Source: Deefgea rivuli DSM 18356 (GTDB lineage: Bacteria > Pseudomonadota > Gammaproteobacteria > Burkholderiales > Chitinibacteraceae). From it: a stretch of 64,000 bases of DNA. Within the stretch, counting starts at the first letter, position 1. The number at the start of each line of letters is the position of its first letter. The notes under the pieces were generated by a model. The model worked only from the letters and a program-made list of their open reading frames with translations, did not search any database and was not told where the DNA came from. Shown one piece after another: positions 28,919 through 37,321 of the stretch. Location: assembly GCF_000620145.1 (NCBI RefSeq), contig NZ_JHVM01000009.1, positions 186,001 to 250,000 of the forward strand, given 5' to 3'. The position numbers were made by a program, and so were the translations under genes.

Positions 28919-30534
28919 CGTTGGAAAAGCTGTTGCAAATCTTGGCTCAGGCTGTGATGAGTACCAGCATCAATCATGCCTTGCAGCCGGTCGATAAAGC
29001 CGCTGGCGACGGTGATTAAAGCTTTGCGCTCTTTGCTGTCTAGTGTGTCAGTTGCTTTGATGTATTTCACAATGGCGTGGCTGGCCGACAGCATAAGGCG
29101 ATTATTACAGGTACTTTGGGCGTTGGGTAAGAGCACGTCGATGGCTTCGGTAAAAGCCGATTTAAGCATCAGTTGCACGCCAGTGTTATTTAGCTCGGTG
29201 ATTTCTTGGCCGACTTGTTGGATATAGTCTTTCCAAACTGGGCGCATCGTCGCCGCGCTTTCGAGTAAACCTGAAACGTGTCGAGTCGTGATAAAACGTT
29301 GGCCAATATGTCGTAGCCATTTATAGGGCGCAACGTCACCATTGGGGGTTTCTCCCTCGACGGTGGCGGGGCAGATTAAATCGGCGGCCATAATAAAACT
29401 GGTGGCGATTTCTTGCGTCATTTCTGCGTGACTAAGGTGAACTTCAATCTCATTGAGTAATTGTGGTTTGCCTTCGTAAATCGCGGTCGCAATCAAATCG
29501 ATGATTTTGTTTTTTACGGTATTGTCTTTGCGCGCAATTTCTTTGACGAGCCGCAGGTATTTTTCGGCATCGGATGAGTTGTTTTCGCGGCGCGCCGCCA
29601 GTGCCAGTTGCAATACGGTATCGGCGCTTAGTGCCGCCGAGTTGCCGCCACATTTCACCGCTTGCTCTAGCATTTTTTTAGCTTTAGCTGAGTCGCCCAG
29701 CATATTGGCCAGATTGCCCGCTTTTTGTAGGCGGCTCACATTATTGGGCGTCATGGCGAGACATTTTTCAAACACTGCCATCGCTTGATCCAAGCGGCCA
29801 TCGGCCATATACATCGAAGCTAATTCTTCATAAGCATCGACGTATTGTGCGTGTTCAACAATCGCAGCTTGTAGTGTGTTTTCAGCTTGAGTTTTCTTTC
29901 CTAGACGTATAAGCGCCTTAGCCATACCCAGCTTGGCCCAGGGGATCATACGTTGGGTGAGTATTTCTTCAAACAGCAGTCGTGCTTGTTCAAGCTGGCC
30001 TGCTTCGAGTAATAGGCTGGATAAAAGCCGCATCAGGTCGCTGCGAAAACCTTCTGCCTTTGGGATAAGGGCTTTGGCTTCATTGATTGCGCCTATGATG
30101 TCGTCTTCGTTGATTTTGTCGTAAATGGGCTTGAGGAAACGTTTTCGTTTCCATGCCAGTGATAGGCGCTGCGTGAGTAGGGCGCTGGTGAATGGTTTGA
30201 TTAGATAGTCATCGGGGCCAATTTCAGCGACGGCGACGACTTTTTCGTAGGCCGATTCAGCAGTAATCATGATCCAAATCGTGTACAGCGGTAATTCGCC
30301 ACTTTGACGTAGTTCTTCTAATAATTCTTGGCCATTCATGCCTTCGCCAAAATGATAGTCGCACAGCACCACATCATATTGGGTATTGCGTAAACGACGA
30401 CGCGTTTCGCCAATGCTGCTGGCCACATCGACGCGATTGATGCCGCATTGCGATAAGGTCATGCGTAGTGATTGCCTAACTGTCGGTGCGTCGTCAGCAA
30501 CTAATACGTGAGCTTGTGCAAATTCATTCGCCAT
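28915..30534 (-). CDS. response regulator with TPR repeats
   Basis: An N-terminal CheY-like receiver spans about residues 8-130, with acidic pocket VADDAP, phospho-acceptor VVLCDYHFG, MITAES and the DYLIKPF lysine. About 400 residues of TPR-type helical repeats follow, for example WAKLGMAKALIRLGKKTQAENTL and AYEELASMYMADGRLDQAM. There is no DNA-binding or enzymatic output domain, so it should signal through protein contacts. No histidine kinase gene is adjacent. The ATG at 30534 is used. It converges on and overlaps the YbaK gene by 4 bp. Confidence 0.93.
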   Translation of the reverse strand: MANEFAQAHVLVADDAPTVRQSLRMTLSQCGINRVDVASSIGETRRRLRNTQYDVVLCDYHFGEGMNGQELLEELRQSGELPLYTIWIMITAESAYEKVVAVAEIGPDDYLIKPFTSALLTQRLSLAWKRKRFLKPIYDKINEDDIIGAINEAKALIPKAEGFRSDLMRLLSSLLLEAGQLEQARLLFEEILTQRMIPWAKLGMAKALIRLGKKTQAENTLQAAIVEHAQYVDAYEELASMYMADGRLDQAMAVFEKCLAMTPNNVSRLQKAGNLANMLGDSAKAKKMLEQAVKCGGNSAALSADTVLQLALAARRENNSSDAEKYLRLVKEIARKDNTVKNKIIDLIATAIYEGKPQLLNEIEVHLSHAEMTQEIATSFIMAADLICPATVEGETPNGDVAPYKWLRHIGQRFITTRHVSGLLESAATMRPVWKDYIQQVGQEITELNNTGVQLMLKSAFTEAIDVLLPNAQSTCNNRLMLSASHAIVKYIKATDTLDSKERKALITVASGFIDRLQGMIDAGTHHSLSQDLQQLFQR

Positions 30535-30730
30535 CGATTGCCTTGAAAAACTGAATCATATTAAAGCCTGTTGTTGCTGTGTTATTTCGGAGTATGGGTA
30601 GATCGATAAGTCGTAAAGCATAATTTATATTTAATATCGACCATTTTGCTAAAAGCTCAAGGCGTTGGTGTGGAATACATGGCGCTGAAACAGTTTGAAT
30701 TGTGAATGAATTGCTGCGTTTGACTGAAGC

Positions 30731-31708
30731 TCAGATCGCGGCGAAATGGCCATCGCGGGTTTTGCATTTGATATTTTGATGGCCGAGTAATTTATTATTA
30801 AATTGATTTAAAGAAAAATAAACTTCGGGCTCTCGGCCCGTTGCACTACACCAGAGCTTGCGGCGGCTTTCTATTTCGCTGCGGCTTGCAGGGCAAAAGC
30901 GATTTTCACCCGTTTGATTTAGTTCAGTAAATGTTTCTAGTAGGCCCAGCCATGCATTGGTCGGCAAGGTGCGGCTCATTGTGCGTAGATATTGCCGTGT
31001 ATTGGGTTGCGGCTGACGTAATACGCCAAGGCCATCTTGCACTAGCCAAATAATGCCTGTTTCTTGGTGAATTTTTTTTAGCATGCGGGCATATTCTTGC
31101 GGTGAGGAATGACCGCCAAAAAAAGTTGATGCATAAATTGGCGCATTTGCATTCAATCGCTTTAGCCCATGGATCATGCTTTTGAAATGTGCACTGAGCA
31201 TTTCTTGGCGTTTTTGCGTGCGCCAATTTAAATCATCAATTTCTTCTGGGAAATACCAACCGTCAATTTTCCCCTGAGTGTTTTGCTGTAATAAATGGGC
31301 TTCAATTAAGCTATTTTCTCTGAGTGTTGCAAGGTAAATTTCAAATGACGTATCGGGTAGGCTCAATGCTTGGTAGTAGCCGGGGTCAAAATAGAGCCCT
31401 TCAATAATTTGCCGAGCGCCAAGCTTAATTTGTTTGGGTAGCCAGCTCGGTTTATCGTCAAGCCAGTAGCGCTGTTCACCATAGCGGCTCCATTGCAGCA
31501 GCAGATGCGTAAATCCATAGGTGTTAAGTTGTTTGGCAATCACTTTGGCCTGCGCCGGATTGACTGCGGAGTGCGAAGCCCACGGTTGATAAACGATGAT
31601 TTTTTGTCGGGCGGGGGCGCAGCTACGATCGTGCGCTGCGACAATATTTGCGCCGCAGATCGCTGCAAATACAGCGGCGATCTGCGCCAAGCAGATCAGG
31701 CTATTCAT
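30731..31708 (-). CDS. periplasmic DUF4434 protein (YbcH-like) of an NGR-type glycan operon
   Basis: A signal peptide (residues 1-25, ending ANIVAA) precedes a TIM-barrel-like DUF4434 domain: KIIVYQPWASHSAVNPAQ, GFTHLLLQWSRYG, and a candidate acid pair in GWYFPEEIDDLNW. DUF4434 proteins resemble glycoside hydrolases, so a role in trimming or releasing the polysaccharide made by its operon partners is plausible but unproven. In E. coli the comparable third gene, ybcH, follows nfrA. The ATG at 31708 lies 2 bp after the nfrA stop; a TTG two codons earlier, better spaced from GGGGAT, is an alternative. It is last in the operon. Confidence 0.85.
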   Translation of the reverse strand: MNSLICLAQIAAVFAAICGANIVAAHDRSCAPARQKIIVYQPWASHSAVNPAQAKVIAKQLNTYGFTHLLLQWSRYGEQRYWLDDKPSWLPKQIKLGARQIIEGLYFDPGYYQALSLPDTSFEIYLATLRENSLIEAHLLQQNTQGKIDGWYFPEEIDDLNWRTQKRQEMLSAHFKSMIHGLKRLNANAPIYASTFFGGHSSPQEYARMLKKIHQETGIIWLVQDGLGVLRQPQPNTRQYLRTMSRTLPTNAWLGLLETFTELNQTGENRFCPASRSEIESRRKLWCSATGREPEVYFSLNQFNNKLLGHQNIKCKTRDGHFAAI

Positions 31709-31710
31709 TT

Positions 31711-34230
31711 TCAATGAAATAATCCCCAGTGCAGCAAAACTGCGAATCGATCATCGCTATTGCCCGCAATGGCTTGGCGAACTTCAAGGGATAATCTTTG
31801 CCGTAAATCGGGCGCTCGCCACGCATCGCCGCCATGCCAAGTTTGAAGCGCGACGCCAGCGCCCACATCGACACGGCTCACAACAGTATGGCTAGAATTA
31901 TCGGTATTTGCAGTGGCAATACTACTAATAAAAGGCATGAAAGTAGATTTGCCTGAGAGCCACGGCAGGCGATACTGCTCGCCGGCTTCGATTGCTGCGG
32001 TGACATAGTAGCTTTCTGCACGAACGAGCCAAGCTAGGTCGCCATATAGATTAATGCTGCGCCATTGCGCACCCGTTGGCTGCCAGTCGGTATTAAGCGA
32101 CTGCGAACCCGATAGTCTGAGCATCGCATCATCGCGGTAAACCGCATCGTTACGGCGTAGCCATTCGGCAGAAGCAATCAGTACATGATCTTTAAGGAGT
32201 CGTTGGCGCAGACCTATCCCGGCGCTGGCGCTATTGGCCGATGTACGTAAAGATTGATCTTCTAATCCTTGATTGGCGCGGGCAAAAAGCCACGTTGGTC
32301 GCGCTGTATCCCAGATTGGCGTGAGCCGATACGCCGCCTCGATATCTAGCGTACCGTTGTATTGTGCGTATTGCACTGGGCTGGTGGCTTTGTTGTCTGG
32401 GTCTTTATTTAAGCGAATTTGGCTATGGATCGACCAGCTCCAGCGATCTTCTAGCGTTTGCACATTGCGTTGCCAATTAAAGAGTTGCTGCGCTGCTGCG
32501 TCGCCGCTGATGCCCAATTGCGCTTGTATCGCTTCGTGCTGAGTGATGCTGCTGCGTAAATCGATGATCGCGGCAGTATGCTGGCCCAGTTCTATTTTGA
32601 GCAGCGCAATTTGTGGTTTCAAAGCGATGCGTTGGGGGTCGAGCTCAATAGCGAGTTCGAGGTGTTCGAGTGCAGCTTTAGGGCGTTGCTCATGAATCAG
32701 CCAAAAGCCATATTCAGCGTGAAAGAGTGCCTGTTCGGGCGCGAGTAAGACGGCTTGTGCTAACGCGGCGCCTTGCTCGGCATGATGTTCTGCGTAGGCG
32801 TATAACAGTGCGAGTTCATACCAAACATTAGCATTTGGTTTTTCGGCTAGCGAGCGTTGAAATGCGTCGATGGCGGTTTGGCTATCGCCTTTGCGTAGCG
32901 CTTGCCGCGCTTGATTGAGTGCCAGTGCGCCTTTCGGGAAATACTGCGGAAAACGCTGTGCGATGTCGTGGCTAATGGCGAAATTGGGGTGTTGCAACGC
33001 CAGATTAGCTAGCGCTTGGCCGAGCGCGGGATTGTTCTGCTGCTGTAATAAGGCGTAGCCCTGCTGCATTGCCGTTTCAGTTTTACCTGCCGCTAGCAGC
33101 GCGTCGATTTCGCCGCGTGCAGCGATAAAATCGAGGGCTTCTCCTGCTTGTTGATGCAGGCGATTTACCGCAGCAAAATGCGCCGCTGCCCGTAAAGGGT
33201 CGTTTTGATTTTGGCTACAAAATGCGGCTGCCATTTGGCTATGCGTCGTGGTGGATTTGGGGTAGGAGTCGACCGCAATCAGTTTGAGTAAGGCGTGGCA
33301 ATGTTTTGCTTGCAGCGTATTGGCGAGCAATTCTTGTAATTGCGGCGTAAAAAGCTGCGCTTGTTGCAGTTTTGCAAGGCGAGTGAGAATGGCTTCGTAA
33401 TTACGGTCTTGCGCTAATTGATGAAAGTCGGCGCTTAGGCGCGCATTGCGCTGCGCTGCAGGTAGCAGCGCATACGGGAATGTCGGTGCAGGCGTTGGGC
33501 TGGGCTGCTGCACGATGGGTTGAGGCGTTTGCCGTGCTGCTGGTGTGCGAGTTGGTATGGCCTGTGCTGTGGCTGGTGCTTGTGGTGTGGAACTTGGGCT
33601 GACTTGTATAGGGGTTTCTTTGGGATTTGTTTGGGGCGTTGATTTGGCCTTGAGTGCGAGCTGCGAAGCTTGGCGCTGCGCTTCCCATTGCTTGAGCTTG
33701 CTGCTGCTAATATTGATTTTTTGCTGCTGAATCAATTGCATCGCCGCTTGAGTGCTCGCACCTTGGCGAATTAAGCTGGCTAGCCATGCTTCGGCAAGTG
33801 TGCTGCGGTATTGCTCTGAAATTCCTGAGCGCTGCAAGGCTAAAGGCGCGTTATTAATGAATAGGGTATTGTCTCCTGTTAAATAGCCTGCATAGGCTAG
33901 AAGCATATACCCCATTGCATCTTTGGGGCTGCGCTGTCGCCAACTTTGCGCGAGTTGCTTGATACAGGCATTGTCGTGTTGACGGGCGCAAATGCGTGCC
34001 AATTCGAGCGTGACGTCTTTTCTGGCCGGATCAATTCGATATACTTGCTCAAAAAGCTTACGCGCACCGGCTAGATCACCTTGATTGAGCAAGCTATAGG
34101 CTCTTTCCATACGCGGGTAGCTGCGAAAATGAGTCCATTTATCTCTTGCCCAATTGGCTTGTGCCGGCTGAGCCAGTGTGAGTAATAAAAGCAAAATGGG
34201 GCTGAACCGCAATCGAGATCGGCGCATCAT
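31711..34230 (-). CDS. nfrA: NfrA-like outer-membrane polysaccharide export protein with TPR repeats
   Basis: This protein of about 839 residues has a signal peptide (SPILLLLLTLAQPAQA) and N-terminal TPRs (ERAYSLLNQGDLAGARKLFEQ). A Pro/Thr/Gln-rich linker near 205-265 and more TPRs to about 580 follow. The C-terminal 250 residues are a beta-rich NfrA-type domain (starting near QQLFNWQRNVQTLEDRW and ending FAVLLHWGLFH), consistent with an outer-membrane barrel with a terminal aromatic. E. coli NfrA is the outer-membrane component of the phage N4 receptor glycan pathway. Its start overlaps the nfrB stop (TAATG). Confidence 0.88.
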   Translation of the reverse strand: MMRRSRLRFSPILLLLLTLAQPAQANWARDKWTHFRSYPRMERAYSLLNQGDLAGARKLFEQVYRIDPARKDVTLELARICARQHDNACIKQLAQSWRQRSPKDAMGYMLLAYAGYLTGDNTLFINNAPLALQRSGISEQYRSTLAEAWLASLIRQGASTQAAMQLIQQQKINISSSKLKQWEAQRQASQLALKAKSTPQTNPKETPIQVSPSSTPQAPATAQAIPTRTPAARQTPQPIVQQPSPTPAPTFPYALLPAAQRNARLSADFHQLAQDRNYEAILTRLAKLQQAQLFTPQLQELLANTLQAKHCHALLKLIAVDSYPKSTTTHSQMAAAFCSQNQNDPLRAAAHFAAVNRLHQQAGEALDFIAARGEIDALLAAGKTETAMQQGYALLQQQNNPALGQALANLALQHPNFAISHDIAQRFPQYFPKGALALNQARQALRKGDSQTAIDAFQRSLAEKPNANVWYELALLYAYAEHHAEQGAALAQAVLLAPEQALFHAEYGFWLIHEQRPKAALEHLELAIELDPQRIALKPQIALLKIELGQHTAAIIDLRSSITQHEAIQAQLGISGDAAAQQLFNWQRNVQTLEDRWSWSIHSQIRLNKDPDNKATSPVQYAQYNGTLDIEAAYRLTPIWDTARPTWLFARANQGLEDQSLRTSANSASAGIGLRQRLLKDHVLIASAEWLRRNDAVYRDDAMLRLSGSQSLNTDWQPTGAQWRSINLYGDLAWLVRAESYYVTAAIEAGEQYRLPWLSGKSTFMPFISSIATANTDNSSHTVVSRVDVGAGVALQTWHGGDAWRAPDLRQRLSLEVRQAIAGNSDDRFAVLLHWGLFH

Positions 34231-35681
34231 TACTTGTTTTCCCCATGTAAATCTGGGAAATCGTGGCAGGTTTTATCCCACTTCACGGCGCGGCCCGTTT
34301 TGTTGCTGCTGCGCACTTGTGAGAAGGCGCGAAAAAAAGCCAGTACGTTGACGATATTGCCCACCAACATTCGTGGAATGGCTTGCAAGCCCTGCCAAAA
34401 TCCATAATAACGCTGTGTAAAAATAAAGCGTTGCACAATGCGATTGCACATAAAAAAGAAATTAATCCCAACTAAAGTCCACATCACACTTTGATGGCCA
34501 ATGAGAGCGGGGAAATCCCACCAATTGGGATTCATCTCGTTATGCAGCCAATTAAAGCCCACGCTGAGTACGATAAAATAACCCAGTAGCACCGAAGGAA
34601 AGGCAATCACGCTTTTTCGGTCGCGCATTAAAATGTATTTAATAATGGGTTTGCCGCGCCAGCCTATATTTTGCCAGCCTTGAAAGACAATACCTACGAT
34701 CCAACGTGATTTTTGCCGAATCGCCGTCCACCATTGATTCGGGAAGTAGGCCTGCACGCAAATCATCGGATGCACGCCTTTGCGGCCAAACCAGGCTGGA
34801 GGTGTATTTTTAAATTGCACGTGGTAATGCAACATCATTTCGCGCGCACCGACTTCATGCAGTCTAAAACCTATTTCGTAATCTTCGGTGAGTGTGCCGG
34901 TATCAAACACCACGCCGCCGTTCATTTCTGATAGCAGGCCAATCGCTTTACGACTAAACGCCGTGCCCACGCCAGCGCTCGGCACTTGGCCGCTGAGCAA
35001 TTGGCGCACCATCATGTCTTTGCCATGCCATTCAGCAAATTCATCAACATAATGATTGCCGATCAAATCTTGCCAGCCGCGTGCCAAGGGCATTACGGGT
35101 AATTGCACCAAATCAAATTGCGGCACCAAGCGATTAAACGCACGCAACTCCAGCGGATGAATCATGTCTTCTGAGTCGTGATAGGCGATGCAGCTAAAAT
35201 GAATCTCGTCGCGTGCTTCCATCGCGGTAATAAACGCAATGATGTGATTTAAGCAATCAGCCTTGGTCGTCGGCCCCGGCTTGCTGGTGACAACTTTATG
35301 CACGTTTGGATATTTAGCGGTAACGAGATCAACTTCGGCTTGGGTTTCAGGATCGTTCGGGTAAGTGCCGACAAAAATATGGTAGTTATCGTAATCATAA
35401 GTGCGCGCCGCGTAATCGGCCATGCGCTGAATCACCGGCGCTTCATGCCAAGCCGGAATCATAATTGCAATGGCTTGCTGCTCATCTTCATACAATTCAT
35501 CGGCAAATTCTGGCAGGTATGGGCTTCTGCGCCATTCATTTTTTGACTTACAGCGCCATACCCAGTAGTAACAATCAATTAAAAAGTCGTCAATCGAGCT
35601 AATAAAAATCGCAAAAATCCCGACGCGCAATAAAATCGCAATCAAAAACCAATACGCCACTAGTACATCGAGCCATGTCAT
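34230..35681 (-). CDS. nfrB: NfrB-like processive glycosyltransferase lacking the C-terminal regulatory domain
   Basis: This 483-residue inner-membrane family 2 glycosyltransferase has an N-terminal helix (res 8-30), catalytic acidic motifs DSED (169-172) and TED (265-267), and QKSRW (323-327), the QxxRW of processive enzymes. Further membrane helices and a basic tail follow. E. coli NfrB is about 745 residues and carries a C-terminal MshEN c-di-GMP sensor; this protein stops after the membrane part. The start at 35681 has GGAG 7 bp upstream and overlaps the wecB stop as ATGA, so it is chosen over the ATG at 35696. It probably polymerises ManNAc supplied by WecB. Confidence 0.92.
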   Translation of the reverse strand: MTWLDVLVAYWFLIAILLRVGIFAIFISSIDDFLIDCYYWVWRCKSKNEWRRSPYLPEFADELYEDEQQAIAIMIPAWHEAPVIQRMADYAARTYDYDNYHIFVGTYPNDPETQAEVDLVTAKYPNVHKVVTSKPGPTTKADCLNHIIAFITAMEARDEIHFSCIAYHDSEDMIHPLELRAFNRLVPQFDLVQLPVMPLARGWQDLIGNHYVDEFAEWHGKDMMVRQLLSGQVPSAGVGTAFSRKAIGLLSEMNGGVVFDTGTLTEDYEIGFRLHEVGAREMMLHYHVQFKNTPPAWFGRKGVHPMICVQAYFPNQWWTAIRQKSRWIVGIVFQGWQNIGWRGKPIIKYILMRDRKSVIAFPSVLLGYFIVLSVGFNWLHNEMNPNWWDFPALIGHQSVMWTLVGINFFFMCNRIVQRFIFTQRYYGFWQGLQAIPRMLVGNIVNVLAFFRAFSQVRSSNKTGRAVKWDKTCHDFPDLHGENK

Positions 35682-36814
35682 GCGCGGGCGCTCCATTGGC
35701 GAATAATCTCGACAATCTGCTGCGCCGCTTTGCCATCGCCATAAGGATTGCTGGCTTGCGCCATCGCTTGATAAACCTGCTCATCATCAAGCAATCGGCT
35801 TACTTCACGTACGATGGTTTGTGTATCCGTGCCAACTAAGCGCGCGGTGCCTGCCGCGACGGCTTCGGGGCGCTCGGTGGTGTCGCGCATCACCAGCACA
35901 GGTTTGCCTAGAGTGGGTGCTTCTTCTTGAATGCCACCGCTGTCGGTGAGCACGATGTGCGCGCGTTTGAGTAAGAAAACAAAGGGCAGGTAATCTTGCG
36001 GTGCAATCAAATGCACATTATCAATGCCTTGCAATAGGGTATTTACGGGCGCTTGTACTTTTGGATTCAGATGAACCGGATAAATGATTTGCGTGTCTGG
36101 CCGCGCAGCGAGTTCTTTTAGCGCTTGGCAAATTTGCAAAAAGCCATCGCCAAAGTTTTCACGGCGATGACCCGTGACCAAGATCATTTTTTTGCTTGGA
36201 TCAAGAAAAGGAAGTTGGGCGGCTAAGGTAGCGGCCAAATCCTTATCGTTATCAATCCGGTGGCTGACATCGAGTAGCGCATCCAGCACCGTGTTGCCCG
36301 TGATGAAAATATCTTCGCTGGCGCGGCCTGCGCGCAGTAGATTGTCGGCCGATTGCTCTGTGGGCGCGAAATTAAGTTGTGCAAATAGGCCAACAATCGA
36401 GCGATTTAGCTCTTCTGGCCATGGTGCTTGCAGATTGCCCGTTCGTAAACCAGCCTCAACATGCCCAACGGGAATACGTTGATAAAATGCAGCCAATCCT
36501 GCGGCTAAGGTCGTCGTCGTGTCGCCATGCACCAGCACCAAATCGGCTTGGCAATCAACAATGACATCGCGTACGCCTTGCAGTACCTTGGCGGTTAAAT
36601 CGGTCAGATTTTGCCCCGGCTGCATCAAATCAAGGTCGTAATCGGCGGTCAAGCTAAATAAACTCATTACTTGATCGAGCATCTCGCGGTGCTGTGCGGT
36701 GACGCAGACTTTGCAAATTAGATCGTCGGCGGCTTGTAGTGCTCGCACTAATGGCGCCATTTTGATCGCCTCGGGACGTGTACCAAAAACGCAAAGAATG
36801 GTGGGGTGTCGCAT
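35678..36814 (-). CDS. wecB: UDP-N-acetylglucosamine 2-epimerase (non-hydrolysing)
   Basis: WecB interconverts UDP-GlcNAc and UDP-ManNAc. The 378-residue chain shows [12 protein letters not shown] at the start, [29 protein letters not shown] and [12 protein letters not shown], all standard for active members. It is the first gene of the wecB-nfrB-nfrA-DUF4434 operon, joined to nfrB by an ATGA overlap. This strongly suggests that UDP-ManNAc is the sugar donor for the glycan. There is no adjacent wecC, so a ManNAcA product is not indicated. Confidence 0.96.
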   Translation of the reverse strand: MRHPTILCVFGTRPEAIKMAPLVRALQAADDLICKVCVTAQHREMLDQVMSLFSLTADYDLDLMQPGQNLTDLTAKVLQGVRDVIVDCQADLVLVHGDTTTTLAAGLAAFYQRIPVGHVEAGLRTGNLQAPWPEELNRSIVGLFAQLNFAPTEQSADNLLRAGRASEDIFITGNTVLDALLDVSHRIDNDKDLAATLAAQLPFLDPSKKMILVTGHRRENFGDGFLQICQALKELAARPDTQIIYPVHLNPKVQAPVNTLLQGIDNVHLIAPQDYLPFVFLLKRAHIVLTDSGGIQEEAPTLGKPVLVMRDTTERPEAVAAGTARLVGTDTQTIVREVSRLLDDEQVYQAMAQASNPYGDGKAAQQIVEIIRQWSARA

Positions 36815-36975
36815 CGCTTAGTCGCTCAAAAGGGTGAGTGCTCGGGTTTTTACTTATGCGCAGCGATTTTATGCGAGTTTGTAGTTACGGTAATGATAAT
36901 TAGTGCGCCGCGCTCAATTTCGCAGAATTTCTTGTCGGCTTCTGTGGTGTTTGATGTAGAAATTTGCAGTGCAAA

Positions 36976-37010
36976 CAAAAAACCCCATAAGCCTAAGTTT
37001 TATGGGGTTG
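36976..37010 (-). terminator. rho-independent terminator of the tRNA-Leu pair
   Basis: Stem AACCCCATAA / TTATGGGGTT with a T-run on the minus strand, 27 bp beyond the distal tRNA. The rest of the gap to wecB (36815-36975) shows no feature I can support. Confidence 0.8.
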
Positions 37011-37036
37011 TATGCTACTGTGCGATTTACAATGCT

Positions 37037-37123
37037 TGGTGCCCAAGAGAAGACTCGAACTTCCACACCCTTGCGGGCGCTAGGACCTGAACCTAGTGCG
37101 TCTACCAATTCCGCCACCTGGGC
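37037..37123 (-). tRNA. tRNA-Leu (anticodon CAG), copy 1
   Basis: An 87-nt class II tRNA with long variable arm and encoded CCA. The anticodon stem-loop is CTAGG-TTCAGGT-CCTAG, anticodon CAG. It is identical to the copy at 37170. Confidence 0.98.
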
Positions 37124-37169
37124 AAATCTGCTACAGTATTTGTTGAAGAGCTAAACCACTATAAAATAA

Positions 37170-37256
37170 TGGTGCCCAAGAGAAGACTCGAACTTCCACA
37201 CCCTTGCGGGCGCTAGGACCTGAACCTAGTGCGTCTACCAATTCCGCCACCTGGGC
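37170..37256 (-). tRNA. tRNA-Leu (anticodon CAG), copy 2
   Basis: An 87-nt class II tRNA identical to the copy at 37037, 46 bp apart. The two are presumably co-transcribed from a promoter in the gap shared with the divergent rnr gene. Confidence 0.98.
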
Positions 37257-37321
37257 TCTTCAACTGCGCTACAATAACGCAGCGCTCTCAATGAGAGGGC
37301 GCAATAATATCAAACCTAGAA

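Noticed and set aside
36806-37154. Reading frames across the tRNA-Leu region, both strands
   Set aside because: They are translations of the tRNA genes (for example EKTRTSTPLRALGPEPS) and have no independent support.
37037-37256. Two near-identical blocks considered as a CRISPR-like or mobile repeat
   Set aside because: They are two complete tRNA-Leu genes with encoded CCA ends.
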